This document shows positions 6,259 to 12,624 of a stretch of DNA of 12,624 bases, piece by piece. The position numbers and the translations under genes were made by a program. How positions within the stretch are numbered: position 1 is the stretch's first letter; each line of letters begins with the position of its first letter. Under the pieces are notes generated by a model that saw nothing but the letters and a program-made list of their open reading frames with translations, was not told the origin of the DNA and ran no database searches. Source of the DNA: Bacteroidota bacterium (GTDB lineage: Bacteria > Bacteroidota > Bacteroidia > Chitinophagales > Chitinophagaceae); NCBI GenBank assembly GCA_023392575.1, contig JAEVYV010000110.1, forward strand, positions 1 to 12,624, read 5' to 3'.

Positions 6259-8154
6259 ATGGCAGAAACTAAGAAGAATCTCTTTGAATATACCGAAGAG
6301 AGCATTAAGAGCCTTGACTGGAAAGAGCATATTCGTCTTCGTCCTGGAATGTACATCGGTAAGCTGGGGGATGGTTCCAGTCCCGACGATGGTATTTACG
6401 TTCTAGTAAAAGAAGTGATCGACAACTGTATTGATGAGTATACCATGGGCTATGGAAAGACCATTGAGGTGGCTATTCAAGGAAAAACGGTGACCGTTCG
6501 CGACTATGGCCGCGGCATCCCCCTTGGAAAAGTGGTGGATGTGGTGAGCAAGATCAATACCGGCGCCAAATACGATAGCAAGGTTTTCCAAAAGAGCGTG
6601 GGTTTGAACGGCGTGGGTACCAAGGCCGTCAATGCCCTGAGTAGTTATTTTAAGGTAGGCTCCTTTAGGGAGGGAAAGATAAAAGAGGCCGAATTTGAAA
6701 AAGGGGTACTGATAAAAGAGTACAAGGAAGCCAAAACCGATGGCGATAACGGAACCCTGGTGACGTTTATCCCCGATGATTCGGTGTTTAAAAATTTCCA
6801 TTTCATACCGGAATACCTGGAAAAGCAGATCTGGAATTACTGTTTTTTAAATGCCGGCTTGCGCATCATCTTTAATGGCAAGTCCTACATCAGTAAAAAT
6901 GGGCTGCTCGACCTTCTGGAGCGCAACACCAATGCCGACGAACTTCGCTATCCCATTATTCATTTAAAGGGCGAAGACATTGAAGTGGCCATTACCCACA
7001 ACAATGATTATGGCGAGGATTACTACAGCTTTGTAAACGGCCAGCACACCACCCAGGGTGGTACACACCAGCAGGCCTTCCGGGAAGCCTATATAAAGGT
7101 GATCCGCGACTTTTTCAAAAAAGACTATGATGCGGCGGACATTCGCCAAAGCATTGTGGCCGCTGTTTCGGTGCGGGTGGTGGAGCCGGTGTTTGAATCG
7201 CAAACCAAAACCAAGTTGGGTTCCTTAAACGTAGATGAAGGCGGCCCCAGCATGAGGCAGTTTGTCCTGGACTTTTTGTCCAAACAACTCGATAATTTCC
7301 TGCATAAAAACCCGGCGGTTGCCGAGGCCTTAAAGAAACGTATTGAGCAAAGCGAACGGGAAAGAAAGGATTTGGCCGGAATTAAAAAACTGGCCAACGA
7401 AAGGGCAAAAAAAGCCAATCTGCACAACAAAAAACTCCGCGACTGCCGTATTCATTTAAACGACGAGCCGCCGGCAAAAAGCAAACAGGAGTTTTTTACC
7501 GCCCAAAAAGAGACCACCATCTTTATTACGGAAGGAGACTCGGCCAGCGGATCCATTACCAAGGCCAGAAGCGTGGAAACCCAGGCTGTGTTCAGCCTGC
7601 GGGGGAAGCCGTTGAACTGTTTTGGAATGAGCAAAAAAGTGGTGTATGAAAATGAGGAGCTCAACCTGTTGCAGCACGCCCTGAACATTGAGGAAGGATT
7701 GGACGGCCTGCGCTACAACCGCATTGTGATTGCTACCGATGCCGATGTGGACGGAATGCACATCCGCCTTTTGATCATGACCTTCTTTTTACAGTTTTTT
7801 CCCGATCTGGTGAAAAACAACCACGTCTATATTTTGCAGACGCCTTTGTTCCGGGTGCGGAACAAACAGGAAACCATTTATTGTTATTCCGAGGCAGAAA
7901 AACAGGCGGCTGTAAAGAAGTTGGGCGGCAAGCCGGAGATCACCCGGTTTAAAGGCCTGGGTGAAATCTCTCCGGATGAATTTGGGCGCTTTATTGGCGA
8001 GGAGATCCGGTTGGATCCGGTTATTCTGGAGCAGGGGGATCACATTCAGCACCTGCTGGAATACTACATGGGAAAGAACACACAGGAAAGACAGGAGTTT
8101 ATTATCAACAACCTCAGGGTGGAATTAGATACCGTAGAAGAGACCCTAGCATAA
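6259..8154 (+). CDS. parE: DNA topoisomerase IV subunit B (ParE)
   Basis: This is the ATPase subunit of topoisomerase IV, which with ParC decatenates and relaxes DNA in the cytoplasm. The length, 631 residues, matches ParE (about 630) rather than the long GyrB. The GHKL ATPase domain has EVIDNCIDE (catalytic-base E52 and Mg-binding N56), D82 in RDYGRGIP and the ATP lid SVGLNGVGTKAV (113-124). The transducer has the FVNGQHTTQGGTH stretch (258-270) and the ATP-contacting lysine in QTKTKLGS (315-322). The toprim domain has EGDSASGS (catalytic E425) and the metal triad DADVD (494-498). RFKGLGEISPDEFG (563-576) lies near the C-terminus. The features GKPLNCFGMSKKVVYENEELN and VGLNGVG are those of Bacteroidota ParE, not GyrB. 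The N-terminus MAETKKNLFEYTEESIK supports the ATG at 6259. It is first gene of the cluster. The stop TAA is followed 15 bases later, in the same frame, by the TTG start of the methyltransferase. Confidence 0.97.
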   Translation: MAETKKNLFEYTEESIKSLDWKEHIRLRPGMYIGKLGDGSSPDDGIYVLVKEVIDNCIDEYTMGYGKTIEVAIQGKTVTVRDYGRGIPLGKVVDVVSKINTGAKYDSKVFQKSVGLNGVGTKAVNALSSYFKVGSFREGKIKEAEFEKGVLIKEYKEAKTDGDNGTLVTFIPDDSVFKNFHFIPEYLEKQIWNYCFLNAGLRIIFNGKSYISKNGLLDLLERNTNADELRYPIIHLKGEDIEVAITHNNDYGEDYYSFVNGQHTTQGGTHQQAFREAYIKVIRDFFKKDYDAADIRQSIVAAVSVRVVEPVFESQTKTKLGSLNVDEGGPSMRQFVLDFLSKQLDNFLHKNPAVAEALKKRIEQSERERKDLAGIKKLANERAKKANLHNKKLRDCRIHLNDEPPAKSKQEFFTAQKETTIFITEGDSASGSITKARSVETQAVFSLRGKPLNCFGMSKKVVYENEELNLLQHALNIEEGLDGLRYNRIVIATDADVDGMHIRLLIMTFFLQFFPDLVKNNHVYILQTPLFRVRNKQETIYCYSEAEKQAAVKKLGGKPEITRFKGLGEISPDEFGRFIGEEIRLDPVILEQGDHIQHLLEYYMGKNTQERQEFIINNLRVELDTVEETLA

Positions 8155-8169
8155 ACCAACAACAAATTT

Positions 8170-8892
8170 TTGAAAAACTTAGACGTCATCAGAAAGGCCA
8201 AATCCCTGTTCATGAAGTGGAACCTGCACCGGGTGGTGCAGCCGCTCAGCAGCTCTTTGGATCTGGCGGTTAACATGGGCGAAATGTCCAAATGGAGACG
8301 GCAGCATCCGGTGCGGGGGTACAATGATTTTTATCAAAACACCTGGGATTACAACCGGCGGTATCAGTTGTACGAGGCCGTGAAAAAGCAAGAAGGTTTG
8401 GCCGAACAGCCCATCGATTATTTTGAATTTGGCGTGGCCAGCGGTTCTTCCTTCAAATGGTGGCTGCAGCAAAATCAACTGCCGGCATCCCGCTTTTTTG
8501 GCTTTGACACATTTGAAGGCCTGCCGGAAAAATGGGGTCCGTTTGAAAAAGGAGCCATGGCGCATTCGCTGGAATCTTTGCAGATCGTAGATCAAAGAGC
8601 TTGTTTTTACAAGGGGTTGTTTCAGCAAACGCTGATTCCGTTTCTCGATCAGTATGACAACCGCAACAACAAACTCATTCATATTGATTCGGACCTGTTT
8701 AGTTCGGCCCTTTTCACCTTGTCGCAGTTGTACCGTTTTTTGAAACCCGGCGACATCATCTTGTTTGATGAATTTGCGGTGCCCCAACACGAGTTTTTGG
8801 CGTTTAAAATATTTACCGAAAGTTTTTATATCGATTATGAGGTGGTTGGCGCTGCCAATAATTATTTATTTGTAGCCGTGAAGATTAAATAA
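8170..8892 (+). CDS. TylF-like class I SAM-dependent methyltransferase
   Basis: The 240-residue product has a Rossmann methyltransferase core. YFEFGVASGSS (84-94) is motif I, binding S-adenosylmethionine. FFGFDTFEGLPE (109-120) carries the acidic residue D113 expected to bind the ribose. IHIDSDLF (170-177) and ILFDEF (197-202), with D173, D175 and D200, form the probable metal site. This D-x-D plus late acidic layout, with LKPGDIILFDEF, is typical of the TylF/macrocin O-methyltransferase family, which methylates sugar hydroxyls in natural products, but the substrate here cannot be deduced. Start: the frame is open back to the parE stop and contains no ATG before 8212. The TTG at 8170 gives MKNLDVIRKAKSLF, which continues the basic helical N-terminus smoothly and is preferred. 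The ATG at 8212 would give a 226-residue form. No Shine-Dalgarno sequence marks either. It lies 15 bases after parE and 54 before the DUF1835 gene. A role unrelated to topoisomerase, such as glycan modification, is quite possible. Confidence 0.88.
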   Translation: MKNLDVIRKAKSLFMKWNLHRVVQPLSSSLDLAVNMGEMSKWRRQHPVRGYNDFYQNTWDYNRRYQLYEAVKKQEGLAEQPIDYFEFGVASGSSFKWWLQQNQLPASRFFGFDTFEGLPEKWGPFEKGAMAHSLESLQIVDQRACFYKGLFQQTLIPFLDQYDNRNNKLIHIDSDLFSSALFTLSQLYRFLKPGDIILFDEFAVPQHEFLAFKIFTESFYIDYEVVGAANNYLFVAVKIK

Positions 8893-8946
8893 CGTGTTTA
8901 ACAGAACTCTGGAAGAACCACAACCTACAAACTATAAACTCATTGA

Positions 8947-9804
8947 ATGATACACATTGTTTTTCAGGAAGCCGATATTGATGTTTTAAAAAAAGCAATG
9001 GAGCTGGATGAAACCTTACAGGGCACCATTGAAATCATCCGCGACGACTACGCTGTTGGCCCACTGGGTGCTATTTATGAAGCAGAAGGCTATCAGCAGC
9101 GCCGGGATTGGTGGAAGCACCTGGTGGAGATTTCGCCCTACAATACCGAACAGTTGATGAATTTGGTAGACGACCGTCTGGCGGTTCACAACCTGAAAAA
9201 AGCACTGGACGAAAACCCCAAAGAAGAAGTATGGATATGGATGGGGCAGAACCAGCACGATGTCTGCGGTTATTATTGGCTGATCAGCCAGTTGCAGGCC
9301 TACCAGGGCCGGGTGGTGGTTTTGTACATGAACAACCTGCCCTTTATCAATGAAAAAGGACAGATCTTTTACCCCACTGCTCTGCATGAAATTCAGCCCA
9401 AGGAGTTTTTGAAAGCCAAAAAACTGAACCGGAAAGTAACCCTGAGCGAATTTGAGCTGGACCCCGATGAGTGGCGGAAACTTTGCGCGGAGAACGGCAT
9501 GGTGCGGATTCTGGAAGGCGGCAAAAAGATTGCGACCCGCAACGACGATTTTTACGACAAAGAGATTTTGAGCGGACTGACAAACGACTGGCAGAAAGGC
9601 AATAAAGCCATGCAGGCTATTTTGGGCAAGATGAAAATCAAAACCGGCGATGTATATCTTTTGTGGCGAATGACAAAGCTGGCCGAGGAAGGAAAAGTGG
9701 AAATCCATGGCGATACGTCTAAAAGCTGGAAGGATTTTGAGGTAAAGCTGAAATCTGCTGCTGCAGAAGAAGTGTCGGCGGAGCAACCCAACCCCGGCTT
9801 GTGA
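8947..9804 (+). CDS. DUF1835/DUF3658 domain protein of unknown function
   Basis: The 285-residue protein has the DUF1835 fold signature at its N-terminus: MIHIVFQEADIDVLKKA (1-17), IEIIRDDYAVGPLGAIY (28-44), VWIWMGQNQHDVCGYYWL (95-112) and GRVVVLYMNNLPFINEKG (121-138). A DUF3658-like C-terminal part includes TLSEFELDPDEW (165-176), MVRILEGGKK (185-194), DVYLLWRMTKLAEEGKVEIHG (235-255) and WKDFEVKL (261-268). No signal peptide or membrane segment is seen, so it should be cytoplasmic. The biochemical role of these domains is not known to me. The invariant-looking H-D and W-x-W residues in the first half could form an active site, but that is inference. The gene starts at an ATG without a clear ribosome site, lies 54 bases after the methyltransferase and 80 before parC, and is probably part of the same transcript. 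Its last 30 residues are low-complexity Ala/Glu/Pro. Confidence 0.93.
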   Translation: MIHIVFQEADIDVLKKAMELDETLQGTIEIIRDDYAVGPLGAIYEAEGYQQRRDWWKHLVEISPYNTEQLMNLVDDRLAVHNLKKALDENPKEEVWIWMGQNQHDVCGYYWLISQLQAYQGRVVVLYMNNLPFINEKGQIFYPTALHEIQPKEFLKAKKLNRKVTLSEFELDPDEWRKLCAENGMVRILEGGKKIATRNDDFYDKEILSGLTNDWQKGNKAMQAILGKMKIKTGDVYLLWRMTKLAEEGKVEIHGDTSKSWKDFEVKLKSAAAEEVSAEQPNPGL

Positions 9805-9884
9805 TTTGAGCTATATGAAAATCCCGGGTTGAAAAACTTCGGGCCCAATACAATTACCGTGTTTATTTATAATTATCCGATAGA

Positions 9885-12401
9885 ATGAGTACTACGAAAA
9901 ACAAAAACTTCGAACACCTGCAAACCGATCATGGCATTAACGGCCAGTACAAAACCTGGTTTTTGGATTATGCCTCTTATGTTATCCTGGAACGGGCCGT
10001 TCCCGCAGTGGAAGATGGTTTAAAGCCGGTGCAGCGCCGCATTTTGCATGCCATGAAGGAAATGGATGATGGCCGCTACAACAAGGTAGCCAACATCATC
10101 GGACAATCCATGCAGTACCACCCCCATGGAGATGCCTCCATTGGCGACGCCCTGGTGAACATGGGACAAAAGGACCTGCTGATCGACACACAGGGGAACT
10201 GGGGCGATGTGCGGACGGGCGATGATGCCGCCGCTTCCCGTTACATCGAGGCCCGCTTGAGCAAGTTTGCTTTGGAGGTGGTTTTCAATCCCAAAACAAC
10301 CAACTGGCAGCTGAGTTACGATGGCCGGAAGAACGAACCCATCACCCTGCCGGTAAAGTTTCCCCTGCTGCTGGCCCAGGGCGCCGAAGGCATTGCGGTG
10401 GGGCTGGCAACAAAGATTTTGCCGCACAATTTTTGCGAACTCTGCGATGCAGCAATTAAATATTTGAAAGGGCGGAAGTTTGAGATCTACCCCGACTTTT
10501 TGACCGGCGCCATGGCCGATGTAAGCGATTACAACCAGGGCATGCGCGGCGGAAAGGTGAAGGTGCGGGCCCATATTGAAGAACTGGACAAAAAAACCCT
10601 GCTGATCAAAAGTGTTCCCTATGGGGTGACCACCAGCGGTTTAATGGACAGCATTGTTAAGGCCAACGACAACGGAAAGATTAAGATCAAAAAAGTGACC
10701 GATAACACGGCGGCGGAAGTGGAGATCCAGGTGGATCTGGCGCCGGGCATATCTCCCGATATTACTATCGATGCCTTGTACAAATTCACCGATTGCGAAA
10801 TTTCCATTTCTCCCAATACCTGTGTGATCATTGACCAAAAGCCGCATTTTGTAAGCGTGCACGAATTGTTGCGGTTTTCGGTGGATCATACCAAAAATCT
10901 GCTTCAAAAAGAACTGGAGATCCGCCTGGGCGAACTGCAGGACAAGTGGCATTATACCTCGCTGGAAAAGATCTTTTTTGAAGAAAAGATTTATAAGGAG
11001 CTGGAGAAAAAGCATGAAACCTGGGAAAAGGTGATTGAAGCCATCGACAAGGCTTTTGTGCCTTTTGTCAAACAGCTGAGAAGGCCGGTAACCAGGGAAG
11101 ACATATTAAAGCTTACGGAAAAACCGGTTCGCCGCATTTATAAACTGGACATCGATGAACTGAATGCACAGATCCAAGACCTGGAAGCGCAAATCAAACA
11201 GGTAAACTACGACCTGGAACACCTAACCGATTTCACCATTTCCTATTTTGAAGGACTGCTGAAAAAATACGGCAAAGGACGGGAACGTAAAACAGAGATC
11301 AAGGTGTTTGAAGTCATCGAGGCCAAGCATGTGGCGATTGCCAACACCCGTTTGTACATCAACCGGGACGAAGGCTTCATCGGCACTTCGTTGAAGAAGG
11401 ATGAATTTTTGGTGGAGTGCTCCGATCTGGACGACATCATCGCCTTCACCAAACGCGGGATCATGAAGGTGGTGAAGGTGCAGGACAAGGTTTTTATCGG
11501 CAAGGATATTTTGTACGCAGCCGTGTTCCGGAAAGGCGATGAGCGGACGACCTACAACATGATCTATACGGATGGGGCCACCGGCATCAGCTATGCCAAG
11601 CGTTTTAACGTTACCGGCGTTACCCGCGACAAGGAATACGATCTGACCAAGGGGCACGATAAAAGCAAGGTGCATTACCTGACAGTGAATCCAAACGGGG
11701 AAGCCGAGGTGGTACGGGTCATTTTAAGTCCCAACTGCTCTGCCCGCAACAAAGAGTTTGAATTTTATTTCGAAGAACTGGAGATCAAAAGCCGCGGCAG
11801 TATGGGCAACCAGGTAACCAAATACCCGGTTCGCTCCGTTAAGTTTAAAGAAGCCGGGGTGGCGACTTTGGGCAGCATCAAGCTTTGGTTTGATGATAAA
11901 TTTGGCCGCCTGAACCACGAAGGAAAAGGAATTGAGTTGGGCGATTTTGACGCTGAAGACCGGGTGCTGGTTTTGTATGCCGACGGCACCTACGAGATCA
12001 CCGACCAGGAGCTCACCCAGCGCTTCAATCCCGAGGAGGTGATGCTGGTGGAAAAATTTGATCCGGAAAGAGTGATTACCGCCGTGTATTTAGATAATGA
12101 TAAATTGCAGTACAACCTGAAACGTTTCCGCATTGAAACCACCACGTTGAAATCAAAATTCCTGTTCATCAAGGAAGGAAAGGGAAATATTCTGGAAGCG
12201 GTTTCCACCGAAGACGAGCCCGTTTTAATCGTTCAAACCGGTAAGGGCTCCCAGGTGAGAAGGGCGAAATTCAAGGTGGCCAAAATGGTAGAAGTGATGG
12301 GCTGGAAGGCGGTAGGGGCTAAGCTGATCGACTACAATAAAAATGTGCTGATGGAATGGGAACCAAAGGTGGAGGAAGGAAAACAGCCAGAATTGTTTTA
12401 A
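9885..12401 (+). CDS. parC: DNA topoisomerase IV subunit A (ParC)
   Basis: This is the DNA-cleaving subunit paired with ParE. The breakage-reunion domain begins near residue 20. DGLKPVQRRIL (44-54) precedes the winged-helix region HPHGDASIGDALVNMGQ (79-95). The catalytic Arg-Tyr pair is R119-Y120 in AASRYIEARL, and GLATKILPHNF (173-183) follows. A coiled-coil stretch rich in Leu/Glu/Gln (about 424-455) ends the tower and dimer part. The C-terminal beta-pinwheel (about 490-825) has repeated blades such as FLVECSDLDDIIAFTKRG, VRVILSP and FLFIKEGKGNILEAV. The gyrase-specific GyrA box QRRGGKG is absent. Only a loose KSRGSMGNQ stretch (645-653) lies in a comparable place, which with the adjacent parE supports topoisomerase IV. 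At 838 residues it is longer than E. coli ParC and closer to GyrA in size. The position equivalent to E. coli GyrA Ser83 is A84, while D88 keeps the acidic partner. The gene ends with tandem stops TAA TAA and a strong terminator. Confidence 0.96.
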   Translation: MSTTKNKNFEHLQTDHGINGQYKTWFLDYASYVILERAVPAVEDGLKPVQRRILHAMKEMDDGRYNKVANIIGQSMQYHPHGDASIGDALVNMGQKDLLIDTQGNWGDVRTGDDAAASRYIEARLSKFALEVVFNPKTTNWQLSYDGRKNEPITLPVKFPLLLAQGAEGIAVGLATKILPHNFCELCDAAIKYLKGRKFEIYPDFLTGAMADVSDYNQGMRGGKVKVRAHIEELDKKTLLIKSVPYGVTTSGLMDSIVKANDNGKIKIKKVTDNTAAEVEIQVDLAPGISPDITIDALYKFTDCEISISPNTCVIIDQKPHFVSVHELLRFSVDHTKNLLQKELEIRLGELQDKWHYTSLEKIFFEEKIYKELEKKHETWEKVIEAIDKAFVPFVKQLRRPVTREDILKLTEKPVRRIYKLDIDELNAQIQDLEAQIKQVNYDLEHLTDFTISYFEGLLKKYGKGRERKTEIKVFEVIEAKHVAIANTRLYINRDEGFIGTSLKKDEFLVECSDLDDIIAFTKRGIMKVVKVQDKVFIGKDILYAAVFRKGDERTTYNMIYTDGATGISYAKRFNVTGVTRDKEYDLTKGHDKSKVHYLTVNPNGEAEVVRVILSPNCSARNKEFEFYFEELEIKSRGSMGNQVTKYPVRSVKFKEAGVATLGSIKLWFDDKFGRLNHEGKGIELGDFDAEDRVLVLYADGTYEITDQELTQRFNPEEVMLVEKFDPERVITAVYLDNDKLQYNLKRFRIETTTLKSKFLFIKEGKGNILEAVSTEDEPVLIVQTGKGSQVRRAKFKVAKMVEVMGWKAVGAKLIDYNKNVLMEWEPKVEEGKQPELF

Positions 12402-12436
12402 TAAAAGCGGCTTGCGTTAAGCGCCACTTCATTTAT

Positions 12437-12474
12437 AAAAAAAGGCTGAAGCTTATGCTTCAGCCTTTTCTTTT
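12437..12474. terminator. Strong bidirectional rho-independent terminator after parC
   Basis: A perfect 13-bp stem, AAAAGGCTGAAGC (12440-12452) with GCTTCAGCCTTTT (12457-12469), closes a TTAT loop. On the plus strand it runs into TTTTCTTTT. On the minus strand the A-run 12437-12443 provides the T-tract. It lies about 35 bases past the parC tandem stop and about 40 bases past the stop of the convergent minus-strand frame, so it can end both transcripts. Confidence 0.93.
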
Positions 12475-12512
12475 GTCTTGAATAATTTATCTGTAATACC
12501 CAATGCGGGTCG

Positions 12513-12624
12513 TCATTTCTTTTTTCGTTTCAGCCGCACGGCTGCTGTTTTCTCCAGGCTGCTCGACAACCGTACCTCGTACCGTTTCTTTCCATCAGAA
12601 ATAAGCATCAGCGCCGTATTGGGC
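12513..12624 (-). CDS. C-terminal end of an unidentified protein (runs off the window)
   Basis: On the minus strand a frame is open from the window edge to a TGA at 12513-12515, giving the last 36 residues of a protein. They include ALMLISDGKKRYEVRLSS and a basic tail VRLKRKKK. The other two minus-strand frames have stops within the same stretch. A bidirectional terminator placed between this stop and parC supports a real convergent gene. The fragment is too short for a family call. The strand pattern suggests one or two beta strands followed by a basic tail. A plus-strand frame is also open here but has no ATG. Confidence 0.5.
   Translation of the reverse strand, partial: PNTALMLISDGKKRYEVRLSSSLEKTAAVRLKRKKK

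Noticed and set aside
8179..8790. Minus-strand open frame of about 200 codons
   Set aside because: Antisense to the methyltransferase, which has intact SAM and metal motifs.
9016..9786. Minus-strand open frame of about 256 codons
   Set aside because: Antisense to the DUF1835 gene, which has a recognisable family. The opposite frame is low in conserved features.
6259..12401. Assignment of the two topoisomerase genes as gyrB and gyrA
   Set aside because: The B subunit has ParE length and Bacteroidota ParE toprim motifs, and the A subunit lacks the GyrA box. The two lie in one cluster, so topoisomerase IV fits better.

Overview
The window looks like ordinary chromosome from a member of the Bacteroidota, most likely near Chitinophagaceae. 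This rests on three things: ParE and ParC sequences of the Bacteroidota type (VGLNGVG lid and SASGSITKAR toprim in ParE, HPHGDASIGDA in ParC), start codons mostly without Shine-Dalgarno sequences, and a good TAnnTTTG-type -7 element ahead of parE. The family-level placement is inference. I see no insertion sequence, integrase, CRISPR array, tRNA or rRNA.

Left part (1-5797), envelope and peptide metabolism. The window opens inside a minus-strand multi-pass membrane protein, probably a polysaccharide flippase, with only its first 96 residues present. A clear minus-strand terminator separates it from an exported M1-family metallo-aminopeptidase, which ends at 425. Divergent from the peptidase is a family-5 peptide-binding lipoprotein (2148-3770). 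Convergent with the lipoprotein gene is an exported aminopeptidase P (M24B, 3908-5362). Between the last two lies a 127-bp array of degenerate 8-bp GTTRAnnn units, eight pointing one way and seven the other, which is the most unusual structure in the window. Upstream of aminopeptidase P is a small acidic protein of unknown function (5531-5797) with an unusually strong Shine-Dalgarno sequence and a 16-bp all-GC palindrome just past its stop.

Middle (5798-6258) is a 461-bp AT-rich divergent regulatory region with candidate promoters facing both ways.

Right part (6259-12401) is a co-directional topoisomerase IV cluster: parE, a TylF-like SAM-dependent methyltransferase, a DUF1835/DUF3658 protein and parC. 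Gaps are 15, 54 and 80 bp, with no strong terminator between them, so co-transcription is likely. A strong bidirectional terminator follows parC and separates it from the C-terminal end of an unidentified minus-strand gene at the window edge.

Functionally, the two exported aminopeptidases and the orphan oligopeptide-binding lipoprotein would together trim and capture peptides at the envelope, while ParE and ParC form the A2B2 type IIA topoisomerase that decatenates chromosomes. I found no obviously new defence or mobile system. The items most worth pursuing are the inverted octamer array, the uncharacterised DUF1835 protein and methyltransferase inside the topoisomerase IV cluster, and the small acidic protein.
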